Counted from the first letter of the stretch, positions 41,002-50,045 are shown. The stretch: 64,000 nt of DNA from Scopulibacillus_A cellulosilyticus (GCF_042665295.1 NZ_JBHTCO010000002.1:62001-126000); one strand, 5' to 3'. A program made the numbers and translations. The notes: generated from the sequence alone by a model not told the origin.

Positions 41002-42200
41002 AAGCGTTATGGAACCGGAGACGTTCGGAGTATTGGAAGATGGCTTCCCGGTATTGGAAACTGATTACGAAGAACAGCGGATTAGTGTTTGTGCTTTATG
41101 TCATTATTATTGTCGGGAGTATTTATTATAAAAAGTGGCTGGACACACTGACGCCGTCTTTTCCAAGCGCCTTATTGATTGCACTTGCTATAAGTATTTT
41201 TGTTATCCGAACCCCAATCCGAACTTTTTTGGAGTCGGCGGATCTGGTCTTTTTGCTGCCGCTTGAATCAAAATTAGGGACATACTTTAAAAAAAGCCGC
41301 CAGTACAGCTTTCAATTGCAGTGTATAACGATAATTATATGTCTTGTTTTATTTTCGCCATTATATTTCCGAATGATTAACCATAGCTTTTTGGCATTAA
41401 TCGCGACAGCTATTTTAATTTTTGCGGCAAAATGGTGGAATATAGATTGCAAATGGCAAGAGCAATATATACCCCAGACGTTCCTGTTTAAATTTATCAG
41501 GGGAATCGTTTCTCTTTGTTTTGTTTATGCGGTTGTGAGCGGAAAACATATAATTCTTGTACTGTTACTGTTATGTGTAATGGTGGGATTATCCATCCTA
41601 TTTCGCAGTCAGGCAAATAAGAGGCTGTTAAAATGGGACCGTCTTTTGGAAATGGAGAATAAACAAATGATGATTCTCCTCCGGTTTGCGAACCTTTTTA
41701 CCGATGTCCCGCAATTAAAAGGAAAAGTAAAGCCGAGGTTTTGGTTAAATGGACTGACCGAATTTTCATACGGGCAGGAATCAGTGTATAAAAAGTTTTA
41801 TGCGAAAACATTTATTAGAGCGCATGAATACTTTGGCCTGTATGTCAGACTGACGATTATCGGAATGATTATTGAGGTGTTATTTACTCATGGATATAGT
41901 ACATATTTTGTTTTGCTTGCTGTCATGTATTTAACAGCTGTTCAGCTTTTGACACTTTGGTATCATGTGACACCGCAAGCACTGGCTGATTTATATCCTA
42001 TTGCAAATAAAATTAGGGAAAAAAGTTATTTGCAAATATTGTTTATATTATTGGTCATCCAGGGGATTGTGCTCAGTTTGGCAGGGGGTTTTGCCATTGG
42101 TACGCTCATGTCGTTTATTATCTTACTCGTATTGTCAATATTATTGAACATCGTTTTCACTTTAGGTTATGTTCGTCATAAAATTAAAACACCTGCCTAG
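40989..42200 (+). CDS. ecsB: EcsB, ABC transporter membrane subunit
   Basis: A 403-residue membrane protein with about ten hydrophobic segments, matching EcsB. Its N-terminal region includes LWNRRRSEYWKMASRYWKLITKNSG. The central cytoplasmic loop shows RLLKWDRLLEMENKQMMILLRFANLFTDVPQLKGKVKPR. Translation is coupled to ecsA. The third gene of the B. subtilis operon, ecsC, is absent: a terminator and a ferritin-like gene in the opposite orientation follow. Confidence 0.93.
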   Translation: MDKVEALWNRRRSEYWKMASRYWKLITKNSGLVFVLYVIIIVGSIYYKKWLDTLTPSFPSALLIALAISIFVIRTPIRTFLESADLVFLLPLESKLGTYFKKSRQYSFQLQCITIIICLVLFSPLYFRMINHSFLALIATAILIFAAKWWNIDCKWQEQYIPQTFLFKFIRGIVSLCFVYAVVSGKHIILVLLLLCVMVGLSILFRSQANKRLLKWDRLLEMENKQMMILLRFANLFTDVPQLKGKVKPRFWLNGLTEFSYGQESVYKKFYAKTFIRAHEYFGLYVRLTIIGMIIEVLFTHGYSTYFVLLAVMYLTAVQLLTLWYHVTPQALADLYPIANKIREKSYLQILFILLVIQGIVLSLAGGFAIGTLMSFIILLVLSILLNIVFTLGYVRHKIKTPA

Positions 42201-42214
42201 GCAGGTGTTTATAC
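42187..42214. terminator. terminator between ecsB and ferritin-like gene
   Basis: AACACCTGCC/GGCAGGTGTT palindrome overlapping the ecsB stop, usable by both convergent genes. Confidence 0.8.
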
Positions 42215-42218
42215 GTTA

Positions 42219-42653
42219 TTAAGAAAAGCGCGGATCGTTAAGTAAACGTTGCATTTCTTCCATATGTTTTGTTTCATCGGCGATAATATCTTCTAATTTA
42301 ACGACCAATTCTACTAAGCCTAACTTATCCGCTTGTTCACGGCGTTTTTTATAACGTTCAATTGTTTCTTTTTCTGCTTTACGGGCTTCTTCAAGCATTT
42401 CTTTTGCTTCAGTTACCGGCTTTACTTCAACCGGTTTCGTTGTTGGCTGGCCGCCTAGGTTAATAATCTTTTCTGATAAGTAAAGGGCATGGCCTTGTTC
42501 ATCCGGGATTTCACTTTCAAACATAGGTTTTAAAATTTGATAATAAAGCCCTTGTACTGCAGAAGCATAGTATGTGTATTGAATGGCTGCGGAATACTCC
42601 CCAGCTAAATCTTCGTTTAATCCATCGATAAGTTCTTTCATTTCTTGTTCCAT
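42219..42653 (-). CDS. ferritin-like / bacterioferritin-type protein
   Basis: A 144-residue four-helix-bundle protein. Probable diiron ligands are Glu residues in LAGEYSAAIQYTYYAS, in FESEIPDEQGHALYLSEKI (E-x(n)-E-x-x-H), and in KETIERYKKRREQADKLG and DIIADETKHMEEM (E-x-x-H). It resembles ferritin-like proteins of Bacillales annotated as bacterioferritin. It may store iron or detoxify peroxide; the haem-binding Met of true bacterioferritin cannot be confirmed. AGGAAGG site upstream. Confidence 0.82.
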   Translation of the reverse strand: MEQEMKELIDGLNEDLAGEYSAAIQYTYYASAVQGLYYQILKPMFESEIPDEQGHALYLSEKIINLGGQPTTKPVEVKPVTEAKEMLEEARKAEKETIERYKKRREQADKLGLVELVVKLEDIIADETKHMEEMQRLLNDPRFS

Positions 42654-42834
42654 TAATGATTCATCCTTCCTTTATCTTATGATCTATTTAATATTTACCC
42701 TTTAAACAGAAAGTTAAACATTAATTTTAGAAAAATCTTTTAAGAGTCAGGGTAAATAATTAATATAGAAGTCTTGCTAAATTGGTCTTCTTCCGGGTGA
42801 AGTTCCGCTTGTCGTCGTGAGTATGCAAGAAAGT

Positions 42835-43728
42835 TTAATTAAACAGCTGCTTTCCAGCCAGCATTTTTAAATGATTAGGAATGGCTTTAATTGTAGCCGG
42901 TGTTTTGAAATACCTTTCACCATCGCAATCTATCAGTTTTTTAGGTGATGTTTTTAAAGACAGTTGCGGTGTTTGAAAATGAATAATATTTTCATCCTTT
43001 TCTTGCATCATTCCTGTTCTTTTTTTAAAAATAGAAAAGAAGGAAGATAAATTTGTTTCCTTCAATACTAGAACGTCGAGCATGCCATCCTGAATATTAA
43101 CTTCGGGCAAAAAAGGTTTAACACCCCCTGTAAACGGCCCATTAGCAATAATAATCATTTCGGCTTTTCCTGAATAATAATGAGTGGCGTCATTCATTTC
43201 GTAATAAAAACTTTTATTTTCCTTTATATTTTGCAATGTGCTCATATAATAAGAAAGACGCCCAAATGTGGATTTAACATCTTCCTCAATTTGACTTGAT
43301 ACCGCGGTAATTAACCCAATCCCCCAAAAATTAAGGAAGTATTGGCTGCCATCAAACCCGACATCAATTTCCTGAATATTTTTTTGAATGATCTGTTCAG
43401 CGGCTTTAACTGGATTTTGATTCATACCTATGGCACGTGAAAAGTCATTGCAAGTGCCTCCGGGGATTATCGCAAATGCCGGCCGTTTTTTTAAAGGAGC
43501 AAGGCCGTTTAAGACTTCGTAAACAGTACCATCTCCCCCGGCGGCGATAATAAGGTCCGAATCGTTTGCCAGTTTTTGGGCGAAATCAGTTCCGTCTCCT
43601 TCTTTTTGTGTTTCATAGAAGGCGACTTGTTTGAATCCATCTGAAAGTATGTTTGAAATACTTTCAAAGTTTTCTTTGATCTTTTGCTGACCGGCATTTG
43701 GATTGACGACGACGGAAACTTTATCCAT
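42835..43728 (-). CDS. diacylglycerol/lipid kinase family protein
   Basis: A 297-residue enzyme of the YegS/DgkB/BmrU lipid kinase family. The nucleotide-binding motif is VNPNAGQQK, the catalytic motif is AAGGDGTVYEVLNGL, and PGGTCNDFSRA and DVGFDG follow. Such enzymes phosphorylate diacylglycerol or related lipids. The ATG at 43728 has an AGAGGAAG site; the upstream in-frame ATG does not. Closest known role in Bacillus is DgkB or YtlR/BmrU; the specific paralogue cannot be told. Confidence 0.87.
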   Translation of the reverse strand: MDKVSVVVNPNAGQQKIKENFESISNILSDGFKQVAFYETQKEGDGTDFAQKLANDSDLIIAAGGDGTVYEVLNGLAPLKKRPAFAIIPGGTCNDFSRAIGMNQNPVKAAEQIIQKNIQEIDVGFDGSQYFLNFWGIGLITAVSSQIEEDVKSTFGRLSYYMSTLQNIKENKSFYYEMNDATHYYSGKAEMIIIANGPFTGGVKPFLPEVNIQDGMLDVLVLKETNLSSFFSIFKKRTGMMQEKDENIIHFQTPQLSLKTSPKKLIDCDGERYFKTPATIKAIPNHLKMLAGKQLFN

Positions 43729-43833
43729 AGACAACTTCCTCTCGTTCATTCATTGTGGTGATTATTTTCCCTGTTTTGCTGTTTTTTACACATGTATTTG
43801 AAAGTCCGTTTGAAAAACCTGATTTATACAGAA

Positions 43834-43859
43834 AAAAAGCTGCAATATAAGCAGCTTTA
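43834..43859 (-). terminator. terminator of permease gene
   Basis: AAAGCTGC/GCAGCTTT hairpin with U-run on the minus strand at the permease stop. Confidence 0.8.
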
Positions 43860-45248
43860 AACTAAAAACATGGCAACGATTGTTGTAACAACCAGCCCGA
43901 GTATAACAGGAATAAGATTCCTTCTGGCTAATTCGAAAGCATTAACATTGCAGATAGCGGCAGCCGGGATAAGTGCCCATGGAATAATTGTCCCGCCTCC
44001 GACCCAAATGGCGGCAATTTGCCCCATTGCTGTAAGTGTTGCTATTCCGTGACCGAGCGCACCTGCAAAAAGGTGAGCAACTGAACCAGCAAGTGAAATA
44101 CCTGAGAAACCTGAACCATCCAGTCCCGTAATAGCACCGACAATCGTTAACGTCCCTGAAGCAACTTCACTATTAACAGGCATTGTATGAGCTAATGCGT
44201 TGCCAAGATCGTTGACAATTCCCATCGAATGAGGAAGGTTTTGACCAAATACCGCTTTAAAACCGTCATCGCCAATATAGAAGAATGCTGCGATGGGGAT
44301 GACAGGTCCGAAAACCTTGAATCCGAACTGAAGCCCTTCAATGAGGTAAGAGGTTATTTTTTCCAACCCCTCATTTTTATGAGCGCAAAGCGATATGATC
44401 ATAAGCAAAAAGGTAATTGTACCGCCGATTAAAGCAGTAGCATCTCCGCCTTGAAGATGAAGGACGATCATACCGGCAACATCCAAGATTAAAAAGACGG
44501 GGATCAGAATAGCGAATATGACCTGGGCTTTATAGGATAATATTTTTTTATTTATAGCTTTTTTATTTGTTTTCTGGAAGTCAGTGCTGTTGACAGCCAG
44601 TCGGCCAAGACGCATATCACGTTTGAGCAAGAAGAAGGCGGTTACCGTTGTGACAACCCCCATAACGATAACAAGAGGGACACTTGCTTTCATTACTTCA
44701 GATACTGGAATACCAGCCGCATCAGCAGTTAACTTGGGGGCGCCTTGAATAATATAGTCTCCTGACAGAGCAATACCGTGACCAAAGAGATTCATAGCAA
44801 TTGCCGCACCCATTGCCGGAAGGCCGACTCTTGTAGCAGCTGGAAGCAAAACGACACCTAACAAAGCAATAGCAGGTGAAGGCCAAAAGAAAAATGAAAC
44901 GACCATCATTAGCGGTCCAGTAATCCAAAAAGCCAGAGTTGGATTTTTAATCAGTTTTGTAAACGGAGCAATCATTGCGTCATTTATTCCTGTTTTTGTC
45001 ATAACATGACTTAACGCGACAATAATTGAGATAACCAAAATGGTGCCCAATAACTGGGTGATCGCATATATTAATCCATTAAAGACACTGCTGATAGCTG
45101 TTGTAAATGAAGCTGTTGCCATGAGTCCGATAATAAAGATACCTAATATACAAACGAGGGTCGTATCACGTTTAAAAACCATAAAGCCAATAATTAATAA
45201 GATAAACACCACATAAACCCAATGAACAGCAGTTAACTCTATCCCCAT
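43857..45248 (-). CDS. ion-transporter-type permease (12-13 helices)
   Basis: A 463-residue membrane protein with about twelve helices. Repeated Gly/Pro-rich re-entrant-like stretches occur, such as FFFWPSPAIALLGVVLLPAATRVGLP and AMNLFGHGIALSGDYIIQGAP in the first half. Matching FSGISLAGSVAHLFAGALGHG and IWVGGGTIIPWALIPAAAICNVNAFE occur in the second. This two-half layout fits the ion transporter superfamily (gluconate/citrate/dicarboxylate type). The exact family and substrate are not identified. GGAGGC site upstream. Confidence 0.7.
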   Translation of the reverse strand: MGIELTAVHWVYVVFILLIIGFMVFKRDTTLVCILGIFIIGLMATASFTTAISSVFNGLIYAITQLLGTILVISIIVALSHVMTKTGINDAMIAPFTKLIKNPTLAFWITGPLMMVVSFFFWPSPAIALLGVVLLPAATRVGLPAMGAAIAMNLFGHGIALSGDYIIQGAPKLTADAAGIPVSEVMKASVPLVIVMGVVTTVTAFFLLKRDMRLGRLAVNSTDFQKTNKKAINKKILSYKAQVIFAILIPVFLILDVAGMIVLHLQGGDATALIGGTITFLLMIISLCAHKNEGLEKITSYLIEGLQFGFKVFGPVIPIAAFFYIGDDGFKAVFGQNLPHSMGIVNDLGNALAHTMPVNSEVASGTLTIVGAITGLDGSGFSGISLAGSVAHLFAGALGHGIATLTAMGQIAAIWVGGGTIIPWALIPAAAICNVNAFELARRNLIPVILGLVVTTIVAMFLV

Positions 45249-45425
45249 CTGCCTTGCCTCCTGTGATGTTTCATTTTTATGTCAATAAATTATGCGAACG
45301 GTCATCAGAGTGTGATAGCCGCCTAAATTAATGAGCAATTTTTGTAAAATGAACTTCTCATATTTCCGGGGAAATGATGAGAATGTGTCGGAATAAAAAT
45401 ATCTTTGTAATTGTTATAAAAGCTA

Positions 45426-45454
45426 TTGACAGACGGCTTTTTATGAATTATGAT
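45426..45454 (+). promoter_or_regulatory. sigma-A promoter of riboswitch-terC unit
   Basis: TTGACA (45426-45431), 17 bases, TATGAT (45449-45454): nearly perfect vegetative promoter placed 20-25 bases before the riboswitch. Confidence 0.8.
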
Positions 45455-45475
45455 TATTTTAAATAAAATAGCTTC

Positions 45476-45575
45476 TCAAAGGGGAGTAGCTGTACAACTT
45501 AGGTCGTCATTTCGGGATAACATCCCCGGCCTTTGTTGGCAACGAACGGAACGTTGTTAGCAAGACCTTTGCCAT
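45476..45575 (+). ncRNA. yybP-ykoY manganese riboswitch
   Basis: Conserved elements in order: CAAAGGGGAGTAGC at the 5' side, TCGGGATAACATCCCCGG in the middle, GGCAACGAACGGAAC for the ligand-binding loop, then GCAAGACCTTTGCC closing the basal stem. This class senses Mn2+ and turns on manganese exporters. It is followed by a terminator whose 5' arm shares bases with the basal stem, i.e. a transcriptional ON switch. The gene downstream is of the TerC/YjbE family, which classically carries this riboswitch. Confidence 0.9.
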
Positions 45576-45600
45576 GTTTTAATTGGTAAAGGTCTTTTTA
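45564..45600 (+). terminator. expression-platform terminator of the riboswitch
   Basis: AGACCTTTGCC...GGTAAAGGTCTTTTT. The left arm is the 3' part of the aptamer, so ligand binding should prevent its formation. Confidence 0.85.
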
Positions 45601-45607
45601 TATGCAT

Positions 45608-45647
45608 AAAAACAGCCTTTACCAAGTGGTAGGGGCTGTTTTTTTAT
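45608..45647 (+). terminator. second terminator before terC
   Basis: AACAGCC-TTTACC/GGTA-GG-GGCTGTT followed by seven T, only 21 bases before the terC start. It lies beyond the riboswitch terminator. Confidence 0.75.
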
Positions 45648-45668
45648 TTTAAAAAAAGGGGATGTAAA

Positions 45669-46355
45669 ATGGAATTTCTAATGACAATTGATTTTTGGAC
45701 GGGATTGCTTCTGATAGTCGGTATTGATTTAATCCTTGCAGGAGATAATGCGATTGTTATTGCGTTAGCGGCGAGACGTGTACCGGAAAAGCAACAAAAG
45801 AAAGCTATTTTATGGGGAACGATTGGTGCTGTTGGCATTCGTGCATTAGCTACTTTGATTGTTGTCTGGTTGTTAAAAGTGCCGGGATTGCATTTTATCG
45901 GCGGTTTGTTATTAATATGGATTGCCTATAAGCTGTTAGTCGATGATAAGGATCATAAGGATATAAAAGCAGAAAACAGCTTAATTGGCGCGGTTCGAAC
46001 GATCATTATAGCCGATGCATTAATGGGACTTGACAATGTGCTGGCAGTCGCAGGCGCAGCACATGGCAGTTATTTATTAGTGGTGTTGGGACTTATAATT
46101 AGTGTGCCGATGATCATGGGGAGCAGTGCAATTTTTCTTAAATTAATTAATAGATACTCTTGGATTATTTATGCCGGATCAGCCATACTTGCTTTTACCG
46201 CCGGCAAGATGTTAATGAGCGAACCGCTTATCGATCAATTTTTTAATGATTTGCCGATAATTAAATGGGGTCTTATTATTATTATGATCGTAGCGGTGCT
46301 TTTGTTAGGAAAAAGAACAAATGATAAGGTAAAACGTTATCGTCAAACGGCTTAA
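45669..46355 (+). CDS. TerC-family (YjbE-type) metal transporter
   Basis: A 228-residue membrane protein with about seven helices. TerC-family motifs are GIDLILAGDNAIVIALAARRVPE and its partner repeat IIADALMGLDNVLAVAGAA; the conserved Asp residues in both are intact. Family members under the yybP-ykoY riboswitch export Mn2+ and help metallate secreted enzymes. The ATG at 45669 follows AAAAGGGGATG. The size fits the YjbE branch rather than the longer YkoY. Expression is expected only at high manganese. Confidence 0.9.
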   Translation: MEFLMTIDFWTGLLLIVGIDLILAGDNAIVIALAARRVPEKQQKKAILWGTIGAVGIRALATLIVVWLLKVPGLHFIGGLLLIWIAYKLLVDDKDHKDIKAENSLIGAVRTIIIADALMGLDNVLAVAGAAHGSYLLVVLGLIISVPMIMGSSAIFLKLINRYSWIIYAGSAILAFTAGKMLMSEPLIDQFFNDLPIIKWGLIIIMIVAVLLLGKRTNDKVKRYRQTA

Positions 46356-46469
46356 GAACGTTATATGATGTTTCGAACAAAAAATAGGATTGACATCATT
46401 CAGACCTATCAAATATGAATTTTGATTAAGAGTTAATGTTTATCGTTATTTAAAGGGTTTTAGAAATCA

Positions 46470-46513
46470 AAAATCACCCGTGATCGAGATAATCCAGATC
46501 ACGGGTGATTTTT
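46470..46513. terminator. terminator between terC and putP
   Basis: AAAATCACCCGTGATC/GATCACGGGTGATTTTT, 16-base stem with A and T runs on both sides. Confidence 0.88.
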
Positions 46514-46588
46514 CTAACTAAAATAGACCTTTACTCTAAGTTGAAGGAGGACTGCAGTAAACAACTTAAAGCGTCAAATTTGTACGAT

Positions 46589-48085
46589 TTAACCTAACTG
46601 TTCGTTAATTTCATTTTCAGATTCAGTTATAAATTCATTTTTAACAGCCTTTTTATCCGGCATCAAAAGACTGACAATAATCCCGACTATAAGCGCAATG
46701 AAAAATGTGCTGGCTCTTGAAGTTATGATTTGTTCTAACGGTGAACTTGCCCAAACAATTGCACTAATAAAGCCAGTGACAATAGTTGCTACGATTCCGG
46801 CGCCGGAAGCCCTTTTCCAGAAAAAGGTCAAAAGAATAGCTGCAGAAAAAGTATTTCCAATACCAGCCCAAGCAAAGCTGACAACAGTATAGATTAAAGA
46901 CTTTGACAATAGTGCTAGAATAAGTCCAAGGACGCCGCCAACAATAACAGTTATTCTGCTAATTTTCACAAGAGATTTACTCGATAATTTTAAACCTAAT
47001 GATTTGTGAATAATATCTTCACTAATTGATGTTGTTATCACCATTAATTGTGAAGAAGCGGTTGACATAATAGCAGCCAATATACTCGCGATAAAAATAC
47101 CTGTAGCCCAAGGCGGTAACAAATGCGACAACATATAAGGCAAGATTAATTCAGAGTCGGATAATGTTCCTTGTTTGTATAAAGTTATTCCGAATATACC
47201 AACTAAAAAGGCGCCGATATAAACAATTAAAGTCCAAGCTATTGCCACAACTTTGGCAGTCTTTGCTTCTTGTTTATCTCTTAAAGCCATGAACCTTGAA
47301 CTTAGTTGAGGCTGACCGCCAAGCCATCCAAAGAACCAAGAAAAGTTTGCAAATAATAAAATTCCTAATCCAATACCCGATAATCCGCCTATCCAGCTGT
47401 CTCCCCCATGTCCCATGTGAGTTAATGACTGGGAGATTGATAGACCATGGGCATGTATTTCTGTAAAAGCAACAATCGGTACGACGATAAAGGTAGCAAC
47501 CATGAGGAAACTTTGGACTACGTCCGTCCATACGACAGACATAAAGCCTCCCATACATGAATAGGCGATAATAATAACAGAAAGAATGATTGTCCCCCAT
47601 GTTACATTAATTCCTGAAATAGAATATAAGGTTTTCCCGGTTCCGGCAAATTGTCCGGATATATAGAAAACAAAGAAGACACCGATAATAATGCTTGATA
47701 ACCATCTAATAATATGACTGTGCCGGGGAAATTTAACAGCCAGATAATCTGAAAGCGTGTATACATCATATTTTTTTCTTTCATTCATAAACTTTTCTGA
47801 AAGGAACAACCATGAAAAAATAACGCCGAAAAACATGCCGAATAGAATCCAAATACCCGACAGGCCAGTGACATAAATAAAACCTATCGCGCCTAAAAAC
47901 ATATATGCTGATTCTCCGGTAGCTCTTTCAGAGAAGGCTAACGCCCAGCCGGGTAATCTGTTTCCGCCTAAAATATAATCACCGTGGTCTAAATCTTTTT
48001 TACTAAAGTAAACGCCGATGCCTAACATGAATAAAAGGTAAATAGCAACCTCAATAAATATTATATAAGTGCCTGAATTGATCAT
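46589..48085 (-). CDS. putP: sodium/proline symporter PutP (SSS family)
   Basis: A 498-residue Na+/solute symporter with 13 membrane helices. Signatures are GGNRLPGWALAFSERATGESAYMFLG (near residue 40), LPGW and the SSS family region YSCMGGFMSVVWTDVVQSFLM. GWLGGQPQLSSRFMA and SSQLMVITTSISEDI are also present. Proline is the likeliest substrate. The ATG at 48085 has an AGGAAGGAG site; the frame extends a further 32 codons to 48181 without one. Slightly longer than B. subtilis PutP. Confidence 0.9.
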   Translation of the reverse strand: MINSGTYIIFIEVAIYLLFMLGIGVYFSKKDLDHGDYILGGNRLPGWALAFSERATGESAYMFLGAIGFIYVTGLSGIWILFGMFFGVIFSWLFLSEKFMNERKKYDVYTLSDYLAVKFPRHSHIIRWLSSIIIGVFFVFYISGQFAGTGKTLYSISGINVTWGTIILSVIIIAYSCMGGFMSVVWTDVVQSFLMVATFIVVPIVAFTEIHAHGLSISQSLTHMGHGGDSWIGGLSGIGLGILLFANFSWFFGWLGGQPQLSSRFMALRDKQEAKTAKVVAIAWTLIVYIGAFLVGIFGITLYKQGTLSDSELILPYMLSHLLPPWATGIFIASILAAIMSTASSQLMVITTSISEDIIHKSLGLKLSSKSLVKISRITVIVGGVLGLILALLSKSLIYTVVSFAWAGIGNTFSAAILLTFFWKRASGAGIVATIVTGFISAIVWASSPLEQIITSRASTFFIALIVGIIVSLLMPDKKAVKNEFITESENEINEQLG

Positions 48086-48200
48086 GATTTTTCTCCTTCC
48101 TGATGTAAATGGTGAATTCCTATAGGATTTGTATGGATTGAATAAACTTAATTTAAAGTATATAATGAAAAAAATCAACATTTAATTTTGGGGGAACGCT

Positions 48201-48896
48201 ATGGAAACAATAAATAAACCATTACCGCCTTTATCAATGTATAGAATTACCGCAAAGCTGTTTACCCATCTGGAAAAATCTGTGACCACCGCCTTCGAAA
48301 ATGAAGGCAGGGAGCTCATTCAAACTGGCGTTAAAAAGTTTGGCTTTAAAGATGCCAATGATATTGCCGAGCAAGCGTCAAATGAAGGTGAAGAGCATGT
48401 TTTGCATCAATATATTCCTGAAAACTTTGATGATGTAAATAAATATGGCGATACAACGATTTATGGATTAATGGCTAAATTATTTGCACAAATTGCTAAA
48501 ACGGTTGTAGATGAAAAGGGTGAAGAGGGTAAAGACGCAATAAAAGAAGGCGTCAGAACCTTTGGAGAGGAGCGAGGCAAGGGTATCGCCCAAAGAGCAG
48601 AACATCTCGGCAAACCAAATACGATTGATAATTATCTATCAAACTATGATATGGGCCGCAGTGACTTGTTTAAATATGATAATATTTTTAAGCCTTACAC
48701 CATTGAGCAAACCTTTACTCAATGTCCTTTTGGCGGGCAATGGGCAGATGATAATATGCATGAGTACGGAATTTTATACTGTCAGATGATTGATCCCGCA
48801 GTAGCTAAAGGCTATAATCCGAAATTTGAAGTTGAACATGATCAATACATCCTAAAAGAAGGCGTATGTCACTTTAATTTTAATTTAAAAGATTAA
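48201..48896 (+). CDS. L-2-amino-thiazoline-4-carboxylate hydrolase-like protein
   Basis: A 231-residue protein. The C-terminal part resembles the ATC hydrolase family: CPFGGQWADDN, then EYGILYCQMIDPAVAKGYNP and LKEGVCHFNFNL. The N-terminal half contains two related copies of one helical unit (about residues 13-58 and 87-134): YRITAKLFTHLEKS...EGRELIQTGVKKFG and YGLMAKLFAQIAKT...EGKDAIKEGVRTFG. The family acts on a cyclic cysteine precursor in some bacteria, but most homologues are uncharacterised, so the substrate is open. GGGGGAACG site upstream; terminator downstream. Confidence 0.75.
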   Translation: METINKPLPPLSMYRITAKLFTHLEKSVTTAFENEGRELIQTGVKKFGFKDANDIAEQASNEGEEHVLHQYIPENFDDVNKYGDTTIYGLMAKLFAQIAKTVVDEKGEEGKDAIKEGVRTFGEERGKGIAQRAEHLGKPNTIDNYLSNYDMGRSDLFKYDNIFKPYTIEQTFTQCPFGGQWADDNMHEYGILYCQMIDPAVAKGYNPKFEVEHDQYILKEGVCHFNFNLKD

Positions 48897-48965
48897 AATA
48901 TAATTTAGGATTATGGATAATTATTTAATGTTCTTTGCTAAATTAAACAATTTTTAAAAGATATG

Positions 48966-48995
48966 AAACCGATTCTTTAAGGGGAATCGGTTTTT
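48966..48995 (+). terminator. terminator of ATC-hydrolase-like gene
   Basis: AAACCGATTC/GGAATCGGTTTTT hairpin. Confidence 0.85.
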
Positions 48996-49012
48996 CCTCT
49001 TATTTAAGATTG

Positions 49013-49145
49013 TTACTCTATTTCCAACCAGGTTTGAGACCATGTTTCAATCTCATTCAAAACAGGTTTTTTTATGCCTTTTCCGTGTAATGGACATTTA
49101 AAATGAGGTTCTTTACAATATGCCGCTCTTGGTTTATTTAGTCAT
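49013..49145 (-). pseudogene. small frameshifted ORF
   Basis: On the minus strand an ATG (49143-49145) runs into a stop after three codons. A one-base shift opens a frame of about 40 residues with protein-like composition (KPRAAYCKEPHFKCPLHG, then NEIETWSQTWLEIE) ending at 49013. The Cys residues and Pro/His spacing look like a small metal-binding peptide. It may be a decayed gene or a sequencing frameshift. No family recognised. Confidence 0.35.
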
Positions 49146-49176
49146 AATTTTTTCTTCCATCCAATCAGTATGATCA

Positions 49177-49914
49177 TCACTTTCTCACCCGCACTAACGG
49201 CCAAATAAGCGCTTTATTACGCGAAGCATAATGCAATACTGGTTTTTTATCGGGCAATGAGATCCTTTGTGAAGAAACGAGTGTATCCGTTAAAATTTCC
49301 CCCTCTGCCTTTTGAAGCTCCCACTTTTCGTGATGAATATCGCACCGGTACAGCTTATTTCTATTCATTGTATAGAAACAGTACCGCTCAGTCAGCCATT
49401 CATCCAATGTGCCCTTTTCGGATTTGTAAGTTGACGAAATTGAAGAAAATGTTCCTTCGAACTCTCCATTTGAACTATTCTTGTCTTGCCGGCTACTTTT
49501 ATAGGTGATGGCTCCATTCTGTTTCGTTAAATCAATTTTTGAAAAATAATAAGGCAGCGGGGTTAAGGTCCGTGCTGCAACAGACGCCATCCAGTGGCCG
49601 GCATCAAGACTGAAGAAGTAGACACCCGGTTTATTATCATAAGTAACGTAAGTCCGGACGTTAATTTCGGGAAAGGCATTTGTTAAAGGAATAGAAAATA
49701 CGTCCCTTACCTTGAAATCCGTGATATGAAAGGGGATGATGCCGATCCATGCCCGCCCGTCAAAGGTATCAATATATAATTGCTTTGGAACTTTATCCCT
49801 GATATCATCAAAATCAATTGGCCAGTGGATAAAAAATACGTCATTCCAGGTTTGTGTCATCATCCAAGGGCGGATTGGCAAAGGAAACGGCCGGTGATTG
49901 GTTTGCATTTTCAT
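49177..49914 (-). CDS. DUF2071 protein (YqjF-like)
   Basis: A 245-residue soluble protein of DUF2071. Typical pattern: WNDVFFIHWPIDFDDIRDKVPKQL...IDTFDGRAWIGIIPF near the N-terminus, then FPEINVRTYVTYDNKPGVYFFSLDA (around 85-115) and LTERYCFYT near 190. B. subtilis YqjF is of this family; function unknown. The ATG at 49914 follows TTGAGG; an ATG five codons upstream is less well placed. Confidence 0.85.
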   Translation of the reverse strand: MKMQTNHRPFPLPIRPWMMTQTWNDVFFIHWPIDFDDIRDKVPKQLYIDTFDGRAWIGIIPFHITDFKVRDVFSIPLTNAFPEINVRTYVTYDNKPGVYFFSLDAGHWMASVAARTLTPLPYYFSKIDLTKQNGAITYKSSRQDKNSSNGEFEGTFSSISSTYKSEKGTLDEWLTERYCFYTMNRNKLYRCDIHHEKWELQKAEGEILTDTLVSSQRISLPDKKPVLHYASRNKALIWPLVRVRK

Positions 49915-50024
49915 GATTGATAACCTCAAGTTTAAGCATTTTTAAAAAAGGAACCAAAAATAAATCTTTTGGTTCCTATTATGGTATGAACTAAAAAGTT
50001 ATGGTATTATATGTCGAATATAAA

Positions 50025-50045
50025 GGGGAGTGGAATTCACACCCC
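50025..50045 (-). terminator. terminator of tRNA-Gln
   Basis: GGGG-A-GTG/CAC-A-CCCC hairpin (one mismatch) with U-rich tail on the minus strand, 18 bases beyond the tRNA 3' end. Confidence 0.6.
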
